Notes under the pieces: model-generated | Told to the model about the DNA's origin: nothing | The model's input: the letters and a program-made list of their open reading frames with translations, nothing else | Databases searched by the model: none | From: Paracoccaceae bacterium | GTDB taxonomy: Bacteria; Pseudomonadota; Alphaproteobacteria; Rhodobacterales; Rhodobacteraceae | DNA: 38,629 nucleotides | Reading direction: 5' to 3' | Assembly: GCA_016124615.1 (NCBI GenBank) | Contig: WGNF01000021.1 | Location: forward strand, 1-38,629 | Translations under genes and position numbers: made by a program | Shown here: one piece after another, positions 24,790 to 33,051 of the stretch | Layout: each line of letters begins with the position of its first letter | Numbering within the stretch: position 1 is the stretch's first letter

Positions 24790-25773
24790 ATGAAGGTTTC
24801 CCTGATTGCTGCGGGTTTTTGCGCCTTAGCGAGCTTTGCCCAGGCCGAAACCCCGACGCTGACGATCTACACCTACGACAGTTTCATCGCCGACTGGGGG
24901 CCCGGCCCGGCGGTGAAGAAGGCGTTCGAGCCGATCTGCCATTGCACGCTGAACTTTGTCGGCACCGGCGATGGCGCGGCGCTTCTGTCGCGCATCAAAC
25001 TGGAAGGCGCGCGCACCAAGGCCGACGTGGTGCTGGGCCTCGACACCAGCCTGACCGCCGATGCCGAAGCGACCGGGCTCTTTGCCCCGCATGGCACGCT
25101 GCCAAAGATGGACCTGCCGGTCGCCTGGACCGATCCGGATTTCGTGCCCTTCGACTGGGGCTGGTTCGCCTTCGTCTATGACAAGACCAAGGTGCCGGTG
25201 CCGCCGACCAGCTTCACCGAACTGGCCAAGACCGACCTGAAGGTGGTGATCGAGGATCCGCGCTCGTCCACCCCCGGTCTGGGGCTCTTGTACTGGGTGA
25301 AGGACGCCTATGGCGACAAGGCGGGCGAGGTCTGGAAAAGTCTCGCGCACAACATCCTGACGGTGACGCCCTCGTGGGATGAGGCTTACGGCCTCTTCAC
25401 CAAGGGCGAGGCCGACATGGTGCTGTCCTACACCACCTCGCCCGCCTATCACCTGATCGAGGAGAAAGACGCGACCAAGGCGGCGGCGATGTTCACCGAG
25501 GGGCATTACATGCAAGTCGAGGTCGCGGCCAAGCTGAAAGCCTCGCCCAATCAGGCGCTGGCCGATCAGTTCCTCGCGTTCATGCTGACCGATGCGTTCC
25601 AGTCGGTCATCCCCGAGACGAACTGGATGTATCCGGCGGTGACGCCCAAGGACGGGCTGCCGGACGGCTTCGACATGTACCGGCCGACGAAGTCGCTGCT
25701 CTATTCGGCGGATGAGGCGAAGACCCTGCGCGATGGCGCGCTGGCCGAATGGCAGGCCGCGCTCAGCAAGTGA
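24790..25773 (+). CDS. thiB: Thiamine ABC transporter substrate-binding protein
   Basis: Periplasmic protein that captures thiamine or its phosphates and delivers them to the ThiPQ permease. 327 residues with a Sec signal peptide (MKVSLIAAGFCALASFAQA, cleavage about 19/20). The mature protein begins TPTLTIYTYDSFIADWGPGP and has the ThiB family segments DVVLGLDTSL, PFDWGWFAFVYD and IEDPRSSTPGLGLLYW, with TPSWDEAYGLFTKGEADM for the second lobe. ATG 24790 has GGAGG five bases upstream. It heads an operon under a TPP riboswitch, and the frame overlaps thiP. Confidence 0.95.
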   Translation: MKVSLIAAGFCALASFAQAETPTLTIYTYDSFIADWGPGPAVKKAFEPICHCTLNFVGTGDGAALLSRIKLEGARTKADVVLGLDTSLTADAEATGLFAPHGTLPKMDLPVAWTDPDFVPFDWGWFAFVYDKTKVPVPPTSFTELAKTDLKVVIEDPRSSTPGLGLLYWVKDAYGDKAGEVWKSLAHNILTVTPSWDEAYGLFTKGEADMVLSYTTSPAYHLIEEKDATKAAAMFTEGHYMQVEVAAKLKASPNQALADQFLAFMLTDAFQSVIPETNWMYPAVTPKDGLPDGFDMYRPTKSLLYSADEAKTLRDGALAEWQAALSK

Positions 25774-27305
25774 CGCTGTGGGCGGGGGGCGCGGTCGCCG
25801 CGCTCCTCGGCCTCCTGACTCTCGGCACGCTCGCCGCCGTGGCGCTGCGGGCCGGGGGCAGCGTTTTGCTGTCGGTGGCCGACCTTTCCGCGCTGCGCTT
25901 CACGCTGGAACAGGCCGCGCTGTCGGCGGCGCTGTCGGTATCGCTGGCGGTGCCGGTGGCGCGCGCTCTGGCGCGGCGGCGCTTCCCCGGCCGCCGATGG
26001 CTTGTCGCGTTGATGGGGGCGCCGTTCCTGCTGCCGGTGATCGTGGCGGTCTTCGGACTGCTTGCATTGTTCGGGCGGCACGGGCTGCTGAACGCGGGCC
26101 TGGCCCTGTTGGGGCTGCCGGGCGTCAGCATCTACGGCCTGCACGGCGTCGTGCTGGCGCATGTGTTCTTCAACCTGCCGCTGGCGGTGCGGTTGCTCCT
26201 GCAAGGCTGGCGGGCGATTCCGGCCGAACGGTTCCGCCTTGCCGCAGCACTGGGCTTCAGCCCCGCCGACGTTGCCCGGCTGATCGAGCGGCCGATGCTG
26301 CGCGCCGTGCTGCCGGGGGCGACGCTGGCGATCTTCCTCGTCTGCCTCACCAGTTTCGCTGTGGCGCTGACGCTGGGCGGCGGCCCGGCGGCCACGACGG
26401 TGGAGCTGGCGATCTATCAGGCCTTCCGCTTCGATTTCGATCTGGGCCGCGCCGCGCTGCTGGCCGGGATTCAGTTCGTCCTTTGCGGCGGCGCAACCTT
26501 GATTGCGTTCCGCGTCGGCTTGCCCGCGACCGAGGCGCCCGGCCTCGATCGCCCGGTGGAACGGTGGGATGCAGGCGCGCCCCTTTTGCGCCTGCAGGAT
26601 GCCGTCCTGATCACGCTGGCCGCGCTGTTCCTGATGATCCCGCTTGGCCTCGTGGCGGTGGACGGCGTGCCCGGCCTCCTCGCGCTGCCCGCGCCGGTCT
26701 GGCTTTCGGCGCTGCGCTCGCTGGGCGTCGCGGTGGCCTCGTCGGCGCTTTGCGGCGGCATGGCACTGGCATTGGCGCTGGCCCGCACCGCCAGCGGCCG
26801 GGCGGCGTTCGATCTGGCGGGGATGCTGCCGCTGGTCGCCTCGCCGCTGGTGCTGGGCACCGGGCTGTTCCTGCTGGTCAACCCGGTCGCCGATCCGGCG
26901 TTCTGGGCGCTGCCGGTCACGGCGCTGGTCAACGCGGCGATGGCGCTGCCCTTCGCACTGCGGGCGCTGCAACCGGCGCTGGACCGGATCGAGGCGACGC
27001 ATGGCAGGCTGGCCGACAGCCTCGGCCTGACCGGCTGGGCGCGGCTGCGGCTGTTGATCCTGCCCCGGTTGCGCGGCCCGCTGGGCTTCGCGCTCGGGCT
27101 GGCGGCGGCACTGTCGATGGGCGATCTGGGCGTCATCGCGATCTTTGCCGGCCCCGGTGGCGCCACCTTGCCGTTGCAGGTTTACCGGCTGATGGGGGCC
27201 TACCGGATGGCGCAGGCGTCGGGCGCCGCGCTGTTGCTGCTGGGGCTCAGCCTCGGCCTGTTCTGGCTGTTCGACAGGGGAGGGCGCGGCGATGCTGACG
27301 CTTGA
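25770..27305 (+). CDS. thiP: Thiamine ABC transporter permease
   Basis: 511-residue permease with two fused binding-protein-dependent transport domains and about 12 membrane segments. Each half carries an EAA-like loop: RFRLAAALGFSPADVARLIE in the first and DSLGLTGWARLRLLILPRL in the second, which dock on ThiQ. GTG 25770 is preferred because it overlaps the thiB stop by four bases (GTGA); an ATG at 25749 would add seven residues inside thiB. The 3' end overlaps thiQ by 14 nt. Confidence 0.94.
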   Translation: MTLWAGGAVAALLGLLTLGTLAAVALRAGGSVLLSVADLSALRFTLEQAALSAALSVSLAVPVARALARRRFPGRRWLVALMGAPFLLPVIVAVFGLLALFGRHGLLNAGLALLGLPGVSIYGLHGVVLAHVFFNLPLAVRLLLQGWRAIPAERFRLAAALGFSPADVARLIERPMLRAVLPGATLAIFLVCLTSFAVALTLGGGPAATTVELAIYQAFRFDFDLGRAALLAGIQFVLCGGATLIAFRVGLPATEAPGLDRPVERWDAGAPLLRLQDAVLITLAALFLMIPLGLVAVDGVPGLLALPAPVWLSALRSLGVAVASSALCGGMALALALARTASGRAAFDLAGMLPLVASPLVLGTGLFLLVNPVADPAFWALPVTALVNAAMALPFALRALQPALDRIEATHGRLADSLGLTGWARLRLLILPRLRGPLGFALGLAAALSMGDLGVIAIFAGPGGATLPLQVYRLMGAYRMAQASGAALLLLGLSLGLFWLFDRGGRGDADA

Positions 27306-27987
27306 GGGGCTGCGCATCACCTGGCCCGATTTCACCCTCACCGCCGATCTGACGGTGCCCAGCGGCGCCCGCGTCGCCATCATCGGCCCGTCCGGGGCGG
27401 GCAAATCCACCCTGCTGGCCGCCATCGCCGGGTTTCAGCCGCTCGGCGCCGGGCGCATCCTCTGGGACGGGCGCGACCTTTCGCCGCTGCCCCCGGGACA
27501 ACGGCCGATCAGCATCCTGTTTCAGGACAACAACCTGTTTCCGCACCTCACCGCGACGCAGAACGTCGGCCTTGGCCTGCGCCCAGATCTGCGGCTTTCC
27601 CCGGTTGAGCAGGACCGGGTCGCCACGGCGCTCGCCCGCGTCGGGCTGGATGGCTACGGGGCCCGCAAGCCCGGGGCGTTGTCGGGCGGCCAGCAAAGCC
27701 GCGTGGCGCTGGCCCGCGTGCTGCTGCGCGCCCGCCCGCTCTTGCTGCTGGATGAACCGTTCTCGGCGCTTGGCCCGGCGCTGAAGGCCGAGATGCTGGC
27801 GCTGGTGCGTGACATCGCGACCGAAAGCGGCGCGACCCTGCTGATGGTGACGCATGACCCGCGCGATGCGGAACGGATCACCGACCAGACCGTGCTCGTC
27901 GCCGATGGCCACGCCGCGCCACCCCGGCCGACTGCCGCGCTCTTCGCCGATCCGCCGCCTGCGCTGCGCGACTATCTGGGCAAATGA
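27292..27987 (+). CDS. thiQ: Thiamine ABC transporter ATP-binding protein
   Basis: 231-residue ATPase that energises thiamine uptake. Walker A is GPSGAGKST (32-40), the Q-loop LFQDNNLF, the ABC signature LSGGQQSR (from 130), Walker B LLLLDEP (150-156) and the H-loop VTHDP. It is short, as is usual for ThiQ. It is translationally coupled to thiP and followed directly by a strong terminator. Confidence 0.95.
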   Translation: MLTLEGLRITWPDFTLTADLTVPSGARVAIIGPSGAGKSTLLAAIAGFQPLGAGRILWDGRDLSPLPPGQRPISILFQDNNLFPHLTATQNVGLGLRPDLRLSPVEQDRVATALARVGLDGYGARKPGALSGGQQSRVALARVLLRARPLLLLDEPFSALGPALKAEMLALVRDIATESGATLLMVTHDPRDAERITDQTVLVADGHAAPPRPTAALFADPPPALRDYLGK

Positions 27988-27990
27988 AAA

Positions 27991-28013
27991 CGCGCCCCGT
28001 GGGGCGCGCTTTG
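27991..28013 (+). terminator. Rho-independent terminator after thiQ
   Basis: CGCGCCCC (27991-27998) and GGGGCGCG (28001-28008) form a perfect stem beginning 4 bases after the thiQ stop, preceded by AAAA and followed by CTTT. It ends the thiBPQ transcript. Confidence 0.85.
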
Positions 28014-28017
28014 CAGG

Positions 28018-28044
28018 TTCTTTCTTGCGAAAGTACTCCGGGGT
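28018..28044 (-). repeat. Intergenic repeat, copy 1 (AGTAYTTTCGC motif)
   Basis: Read on the minus strand this 27-base segment contains ACCCCG, GAGTACTTTCGC and AAGAAAGAA. It matches the segment at 32394-32421 (plus strand) with one one-base gap and two substitutions. It lies between the two hairpins of the thiQ-petC gap. No protein is encoded. Confidence 0.75.
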
Positions 28045-28056
28045 CCTGAGCGCCCG

Positions 28057-28108
28057 GAAACGCCCCACTGGGGCGTTTCAGCGAGGGACGCCAGCCCCGT
28101 GGGCTGGC
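28057..28108. terminator. Two further hairpins between convergent thiQ and petC
   Basis: GAAACGCCCC (28057-28066) pairs with GGGGCGTTTC (28070-28079) around ACT, and GCCAGCCC (28090-28097) pairs with GGGCTGGC (28101-28108). On the minus strand, petC transcripts reach these hairpins shortly after the petC stop at 28134, so one or both probably terminate petABC; neither has a long U tract. Confidence 0.6.
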
Positions 28109-28133
28109 TGGGGGGCTGGCCCCCGCCCGTTCC

Positions 28134-28955
28134 TCAGGCGGTCTTCTTGCCCTTGACGCTGGCCCAGATCCGCTTGTTCGTCAGATACAGCAGCGACGAC
28201 AGCACGATCAGGAAGAACACGCCGTCGAAGCCCGCGTGCTTGCGCGCCATCATGTGCGGCTCGGCCGCCCACATCAGGAACGCCGCCACGTCTTCCGACA
28301 TGTGCTTGACATCGTTGGGCGAGCCGTCGGCGAAGGTCACCTGACCATCCGACAGCGGCGGCGGCATGCGGATCCAGCCGCCGGGGAACACCGTGTTTTC
28401 ATAGACGGTGTTGCCGGCGACATCCTTGGTCTTGCCGGTGAAGCCGTTCAGGATCGCCACGATGTACTGCGGTCCGCCGATGCCGTGGATGAACTGGTTG
28501 ATCCCCAGCTTGTAGGGCCCGTGGAACGCCGCCCGGGCCTTGGCCATCACCGAAAGGTCCGGCGCGCCCATCGAGTTGTTCGCCGGGAAGTGGTCCGACG
28601 GGATCAGCTTGCGCGGGTTGCCGCTGGCCGCGTCGATGAACTGCGGGTTCGACGCGGTATCGTTCACCGGGAAGGCATCGGCATAGGCCTTGACCTGATC
28701 GGCGGGCAGGTGCGGCCCGCCCTCGTCGCCCAGCGTGCGGATCGCGACAAGGTCCATTCCGTGGCAGGTCGAGCAGACTTCGGTGTAAATCTGCAGGCCG
28801 CGCTGCAGCTGATGCTCGTCGAAGGTGCCGAACGGGCCGTCGAACGAGAACGGCACGTCGGCGATTTCGGGCTCGACGACCTGCGCCTGAACTGCACTGC
28901 CGCCGACGCCGATCGCCAGGGCCGCGAGCGCGGAGAGGGTAAGTTTCCGGATCAT
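28134..28955 (-). CDS. petC: Ubiquinol-cytochrome c reductase, cytochrome c1
   Basis: Membrane-anchored c-type haem subunit of the bc1 complex that passes electrons from the Rieske protein to a soluble or membrane cytochrome c. 273 residues. An N-terminal signal peptide ends near AVQA (about residue 24). The haem site is CSTCH (Cys61, Cys64, His65), and the likely sixth ligand is Met197 in WIRMPPPLS. A C-terminal membrane anchor (about 245-260) is followed by a basic tail. The two haem cysteines are the only ones in the protein, so the loop disulfide of Rhodobacter capsulatus cytochrome c1 cannot form; Ile195, two residues before the Met, is beta-branched. Third gene of petABC. Confidence 0.97.
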   Translation of the reverse strand: MIRKLTLSALAALAIGVGGSAVQAQVVEPEIADVPFSFDGPFGTFDEHQLQRGLQIYTEVCSTCHGMDLVAIRTLGDEGGPHLPADQVKAYADAFPVNDTASNPQFIDAASGNPRKLIPSDHFPANNSMGAPDLSVMAKARAAFHGPYKLGINQFIHGIGGPQYIVAILNGFTGKTKDVAGNTVYENTVFPGGWIRMPPPLSDGQVTFADGSPNDVKHMSEDVAAFLMWAAEPHMMARKHAGFDGVFFLIVLSSLLYLTNKRIWASVKGKKTA

Positions 28956-28973
28956 CTCAATCGGTCCTTTCTC

Positions 28974-30302
28974 TCACTCGGCCGGGTGGGCGGCTTCGCC
29001 CTGGCCGTAGTGCGCATTGAAGTCTTCCTCGATCGTCGCGGGCACCTTGCCCGGCTTCTCGATCACGCCCAGCAGCGGCAGGATGATCAGGAAATAGGCG
29101 AACCAGTAGGTCGCCGCGATCAGCGAGATCCACCCGATCAGCGCCGTCGGGAACTGCGAGCCGCACCACATCAGCACGATGAAGTCGATGCAGAGCAGCA
29201 GGAACCACCACTTGAACATCGGGCGGTATTTGCCCGAGCGGATCGACGAGGTGTCGAGCCAGGGCGCCAGCGCCATCACCGCGATCGCGCCGAACATCGC
29301 CAGCACGCCGAAGAACTTGGCGTCGACCAGCCCGAAGGTGACGAAATGGGCCAGTTGCACGATCCAGACGTCTTGCGTGAAGGCGCGCAGGATCGCGTAG
29401 AACGGCAGGAAGTACCATTCCGGCTCGATGCTGGGCGGGGTCTTCAGCGAATCCGCCATGATGTAGTTGTCCGGCGAGCCGAAGTAGTTCGGCATGAAGG
29501 CGACGATGGCGAAGAAGATCGTCATGATCACCGACAGCGCGAACAGGTCTTTCAGCACGAAGTACGGCCAGAACGGAACCGTGTCCTTTTCGGCTTCGGC
29601 CTTCGAGGTGCGACGAACCTCAACACCCGTGGGGTTGTTGTTGCCGGTGGTGTGGAAGGCCCAGATATGCACCGCGACCAGCGCCGCGATCACGAAGGGC
29701 AGCAGATAGTGCAGCGAGAAGAAGCGGTTCAGCGTGGCATTGTCCACCGCCGGCCCGCCCAGCAGCCATTGCTGGATCGACGGCCCGATGCCGGGGATCG
29801 CGCCGAAAAGCCCGGTGATCACCGTGGCACCCCAGAACGACATCTGGCCCCAGGGCAGCACGTAGCCCATGAACGCCGTCGCCATCATCGCCAGATAGAT
29901 CAGCATGCCGATGATCCAGGTCACCTCGCGCGGGGCCTTGTAGCTGCCGTAGTAGAGGCCGCGGAAGATGTGCAGGTAGACCGCGATGAAGAACAGCGTG
30001 GCGCCGTTCATGTGCATGTAGCGGATCATGTAGCCGCCGTTCACGTCGCGCATGATGTGCTCGACCGAGGCGAAGGCCAGCCCGGTGTTGGGCGTGTAAT
30101 GCATCGCCAGCACGATGCCGGTGACGATCTGAAGAACCAGGCAGAAGGTCAGGACAATGCCCCAGATCCACATCCAGTTCAGGTTCTTCGGGGTCGGGAT
30201 CATGATCGTGTCATAGAGCAGACCAACGATCGGCAGGCGCTTGTGCAGCCACTTTTCGATACCGGATTTCGGTTCGTAGTGGTCGTGAGGAATTCCAGCC
30301 AT
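28974..30302 (-). CDS. petB: Cytochrome b of the bc1 complex
   Basis: Eight-helix membrane subunit carrying the low- and high-potential b haems and both quinone sites. 442 residues, long form without splitting of the C-terminal part, as in Rhodobacter and mitochondria. Haem-ligand helices are seen in [31 protein letters not shown] and [20 protein letters not shown]. The quinol-oxidation motif PEWY occurs in [19 protein letters not shown]. It starts 11 nt after petA and ends 18 nt before petC, all on the minus strand. Confidence 0.98.
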   Translation of the reverse strand: MAGIPHDHYEPKSGIEKWLHKRLPIVGLLYDTIMIPTPKNLNWMWIWGIVLTFCLVLQIVTGIVLAMHYTPNTGLAFASVEHIMRDVNGGYMIRYMHMNGATLFFIAVYLHIFRGLYYGSYKAPREVTWIIGMLIYLAMMATAFMGYVLPWGQMSFWGATVITGLFGAIPGIGPSIQQWLLGGPAVDNATLNRFFSLHYLLPFVIAALVAVHIWAFHTTGNNNPTGVEVRRTSKAEAEKDTVPFWPYFVLKDLFALSVIMTIFFAIVAFMPNYFGSPDNYIMADSLKTPPSIEPEWYFLPFYAILRAFTQDVWIVQLAHFVTFGLVDAKFFGVLAMFGAIAVMALAPWLDTSSIRSGKYRPMFKWWFLLLCIDFIVLMWCGSQFPTALIGWISLIAATYWFAYFLIILPLLGVIEKPGKVPATIEEDFNAHYGQGEAAHPAE

Positions 30303-30313
30303 CGGTGTCTCCC

Positions 30314-30877
30314 TTAGCCGATCTTGATCGTTTTTGCGTCAGCGAACGTGTTGACCGGAATGTCCATGTTGCGCGGCGCCGGACCTTTGCGGATGCGTCC
30401 CGCGGTATCGTATTGCGACCCGTGGCAGGGGCAGAACCAGCCGTCGAACTCGCCGGCGTTGTTGCCCAGCGGCACGCAGCCCAGGTGGGTGCAGATGCCG
30501 ATCATGACCAGCCACTTGCCATCCTTGTCGGCGGTGCGGTTCTCGTCGGTCGCGGGGGCGTTGTCGGGCAGGTTGCGGTTCTCGGCCTTCTGGTCAGGCA
30601 GGTCAGACAGCTTGACGGCGCGGCCTTCGTCGATTTCCTTGGCGGTGCGGTGCCGGATGAAGATCGGCTTGCCCTGCCATTTCACGGTGATCTGGGTGCC
30701 CTCGCTGACGCCCGACACATCGACCTCGATCGAGGCAAGCGCGGCGACGTCGGCCGACGGGTTCATCTGGTTGATCAGCGGCCAGATGGCGGCCCCGGCC
30801 GTAACGGCCCCGGCCCCGGCAGTGGCGTAGTACAGGAAGTCCCTGCGGGTTGCCTGGTGGTCTTCTGCGTGAGACAC
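30314..30877 (-). CDS. petA: Rieske iron-sulfur subunit of the bc1 complex
   Basis: 187-residue 2Fe-2S protein that takes the first electron from quinol at the Qo site. The N-terminus has a Tat-type [16 protein letters not shown] followed by an uncleaved membrane anchor, the form seen in Rhodobacter. The cluster-binding boxes are CTHLGC and CPCHGS. The GTG at 30877 is chosen because the protein then begins [13 protein letters not shown] like its homologues, with GGGAGAAGG just upstream. Longer in-frame reading to 30991 is unsupported. It is the first gene of petABC; the promoter must lie in the 163-base gap to the LysE gene. Confidence 0.96.
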   Translation of the reverse strand: MSHAEDHQATRRDFLYYATAGAGAVTAGAAIWPLINQMNPSADVAALASIEVDVSGVSEGTQITVKWQGKPIFIRHRTAKEIDEGRAVKLSDLPDQKAENRNLPDNAPATDENRTADKDGKWLVMIGICTHLGCVPLGNNAGEFDGWFCPCHGSQYDTAGRIRKGPAPRNMDIPVNTFADAKTIKIG

Positions 30878-31040
30878 GAACCTTCTCCCTTCCGTGGCCG
30901 AGGTCCGGCCAGTGCATAGCTCGACCGCCGCGTGCCCGCGATGGTCCCTGCCGGTAATTAACGCCGTCCTTTGCCCCCGTCCAGCGGACAATCGGGCGCA
31001 GGTTCAAGGGGATCGCGCGAAAATTTGTTGTGAACGCACC

Positions 31041-31682
31041 CTAATGCAGCACGCCCGCCAGAAGCTTCAGCGCGAAGCCGATGAAGAACAGCCCGACCGC
31101 GCCGTTGATCCAGGGCGCGGCCCGCAGATAAAGCCGCACCGCGGGGGCGGTCGAAAACGCCAGCGCATAGCCGGTGTGGATCGACAGCGACAGCGTCGAG
31201 GCGCCGACGCAAAGCAGGGCGATGTCGCCGCCTTGGGCGCGCGCCACCGGAAAGATCGTCACGATGGCCAGCCAGGTCGTCAGCGCCTTGGGGTTCAGCG
31301 CGCTGACTTGCAGCGAGCGGATGAAGGCGGCGCGCGGGCTCATCCCGGTGCGGCCCTGCGGCACGCCGCGCCGGTCGCCCCGCAACCCGGCCACCGCGGC
31401 CTTGAGGTAGCGAAAGGCGAAGCGGCCCAGCAGCGCCACCGCGATCAGCGTCAGCGCCAGTTGGGCGACCGGCAGCAGCGCGAAGACCGCCGCCATGCCC
31501 AGCGTCGTGCCCAGGCACCAGACCGCGATGCCAAGCGCGACCCCCAACGCCGATCCCAGCCCCGCCGCCCGCCCCGACCCCATCGCGCTGGCGATGGTGT
31601 TCAGCACATTCGGCCCCGGCGAGGTGATGTTCACCGCCAGAAGCGCCCAGACCGTCAGGAAGTCGGTCCAGGGCAGCGTCAC
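31041..31682 (-). CDS. LysE family translocator
   Basis: 213-residue inner-membrane exporter of the LysE/RhtB superfamily with about six hydrophobic segments. The N-terminal family motif is VWALLAVNITSPGPNVLNTIASAMG, and VSALNPKALTTWLAIV is the second landmark. Substrates are usually amino acids or related compounds; the specific one is not readable. The GTG start overlaps the stop of the upstream GST gene by four bases (GTGA), so these two are cotranscribed. Confidence 0.88.
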   Translation of the reverse strand: MTLPWTDFLTVWALLAVNITSPGPNVLNTIASAMGSGRAAGLGSALGVALGIAVWCLGTTLGMAAVFALLPVAQLALTLIAVALLGRFAFRYLKAAVAGLRGDRRGVPQGRTGMSPRAAFIRSLQVSALNPKALTTWLAIVTIFPVARAQGGDIALLCVGASTLSLSIHTGYALAFSTAPAVRLYLRAAPWINGAVGLFFIGFALKLLAGVLH

Positions 31683-32284
31683 GCGGGAACCGTGGCCTTC
31701 ACGCTGGGGCGTTCGCCATAGCCCGCGTACCAGGCGGCCAGTGCGGGATGGTCGGCGCGCCAATCGCGGTCGGCGAACCGGAAATCGAGATAGCCGAGCG
31801 CGCAGCCCACCGCGATCTGCCCCATGTCGAGCGGCCCCGACAGATGGCTGATCCAGCGCGCGTCGAGCGCATCGAGCGCCCGCGCGATCTTGGCCCATTG
31901 AGCGGCCAGCCACTCGGGCGACCGGCTGGCCTCGGGCCGCACCACGGATTCGTAGCGCATCAGCACGGCGGCGTCGGAAATCCCGTCGCCCGTCGCCTCC
32001 AGCGTCAGCGTATCCCAAAGCCGGGGTGCGGCGGGGTAAAGCCTGCCGCCCGCGCGATCGTCGAGAAAGCGGCAGATCACCCGGCTGTCGTAAAGCGCCG
32101 GACCCTCGTCACGCTCCAGCGCCGGGATCTTGCCCAAGGGGTTCTGCGCCACCGGCAAGGTGCCGGGATCGAGCGGGTTGCCACTTGCGGCGACCATCGT
32201 CACGTCGCCCTCCTGCCCGGTTTCCTTCAGCAGGATCAGCACTTTACGAACGAAGGGCGAGGCCGGGGCCTGATAGAGACGCAT
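31679..32284 (-). CDS. Glutathione S-transferase
   Basis: 201-residue GST with the N-terminal MRLYQAPASPFVRKVLILLKE, where the SPF segment carries the likely catalytic Ser, then NPLGKIPAL (cis-Pro) and YDSRVICRFLD (glutathione gamma-Glu contact). The C-terminal helical domain contains MGQIAVGCALGYLDFRF and the N-capping Asp. It resembles the YibF/YghU-like bacterial GSTs. ATG 32284 has AAAGGAA upstream. It is translationally coupled to the downstream LysE exporter, suggesting a conjugation-and-export pairing, which is inference. Confidence 0.9.
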   Translation of the reverse strand: MRLYQAPASPFVRKVLILLKETGQEGDVTMVAASGNPLDPGTLPVAQNPLGKIPALERDEGPALYDSRVICRFLDDRAGGRLYPAAPRLWDTLTLEATGDGISDAAVLMRYESVVRPEASRSPEWLAAQWAKIARALDALDARWISHLSGPLDMGQIAVGCALGYLDFRFADRDWRADHPALAAWYAGYGERPSVKATVPA

Positions 32285-32368
32285 CGGAGTTCCTTTCACG
32301 CGGGTTTGCGCGAAGGTAGGGCGCGGCATGCAACCTGTCCACGCCCGAGCGGGGCCGTGGGCGCGAAA

Positions 32369-32391
32369 GCGAGGGGCTGTCTGCCCCTCGC
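32369..32391. terminator. Hairpin between GST and PaiB-like gene
   Basis: GCGAGGGGC (32369-32377) and GCCCCTCGC (32383-32391) form a 9-bp perfect stem with loop TGTCT. It sits between the PaiB-like stop (32430) and the GST start (32284) on the minus strand and directly borders the repeat at 32394. It probably ends the dapF-mtaB-PaiB transcript. Confidence 0.6.
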
Positions 32392-32393
32392 GC

Positions 32394-32421
32394 ACCCCGA
32401 GAGTATTTTCGCCAGAAAGAA
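32394..32421 (+). repeat. Intergenic repeat, copy 2 (AGTATTTTCGC motif)
   Basis: The 28-base segment contains ACCCCGAGAGTATTTTCGC and CAGAAAGAA and matches the minus-strand segment 28018-28044 at all but two substitutions and one gap. It immediately follows a hairpin. My recollection is that similar AGTATTT segments are common between genes in Rhodobacteraceae genomes, but that is not verified here. Confidence 0.75.
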
Positions 32422-32429
32422 GGGGGCGG

Positions 32430-33044
32430 TCAGGCGTTGCGCATCAGGGTGGCGAGGGTTGCGGCCTCTGGCGACAGGGCGGCGGCCTCCAGCCCGTCGG
32501 CGGCGCCGAGGCGGGCGGCTTCGGGTTTGTTCTGGCCGAATTTCCAGGTGCCCTGCACATCCTCCACGATCAGGCGGCACGGCACGATCATGCGCATCAT
32601 CCGCTCCATTGAACCGGGGCTCATCTTGGCCGAGGTCCAGGGCGTCTTGGGCAGCAGCAGCGCCTCGAAATGGTCCGACAGGCGGTCGAGCAGCGGCCGC
32701 AGGGCGGCCTCGGGCGAAAGCTCCAGCCGCCCGCGCAGGTGGACGGCGACATAGTTCCAGGTCGGCACCTGATCGGGCAGGCCATACCAATCGGGCGAGA
32801 TGTAGCCTTCGGGCCCGGTCACCGACAGCACGGCGGGTTGCGGCGTGGCGATCAGCGGCACTATGGGATTTGAGCGCACGAGGTGCAACTCGACGCTGGC
32901 GCCATCGTCGGCCAGCAGGAAGGGGATGTGCGACAAGAGCGGCCCGGCGGCGGCATTCACCGCCAGCGTCGCAAAGCCACGGCTGCGGGCAAAGGCGAGG
33001 TTGGCTTCGGCGGGGGTCTGGCGGAAGGCGGGGTTGGGGTGCAT
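32430..33044 (-). CDS. PaiB-like FMN-binding negative regulator family protein
   Basis: 204-residue protein of the PaiB/transcriptional regulator family with an FMN-binding split-barrel fold. It begins MHPNPAFRQ, has FATLAVNAAAGPLLSHIPFLL, LHLVRSNPIV, the YISPDWYGLPDQVPTWNYVAVHLRG hallmark, then ERMMRMIVPCRLIVEDVQGTWKFGQNK. Bacillus PaiB affects sporulation and protease genes, but most members have no known role and may be FMN/haem-linked enzymes. ATG 33044 has GAGG just upstream, 7 nt after the mtaB stop, so it is the third gene of a dapF-mtaB-PaiB operon. Confidence 0.9.
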   Translation of the reverse strand: MHPNPAFRQTPAEANLAFARSRGFATLAVNAAAGPLLSHIPFLLADDGASVELHLVRSNPIVPLIATPQPAVLSVTGPEGYISPDWYGLPDQVPTWNYVAVHLRGRLELSPEAALRPLLDRLSDHFEALLLPKTPWTSAKMSPGSMERMMRMIVPCRLIVEDVQGTWKFGQNKPEAARLGAADGLEAAALSPEAATLATLMRNA

Positions 33045-33051
33045 GGCATCC

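Noticed and set aside
25701..27425. 574-codon minus-strand open frame antisense to thiP
   Set aside because: Gln/Arg-rich shadow of the alanine/leucine-rich permease; no homology.
28236..30317. 693-codon plus-strand open frame across petC and petB
   Set aside because: It is antisense to two unmistakable bc1 genes; residues are rich in Arg, Asp, His and Gln without structure.
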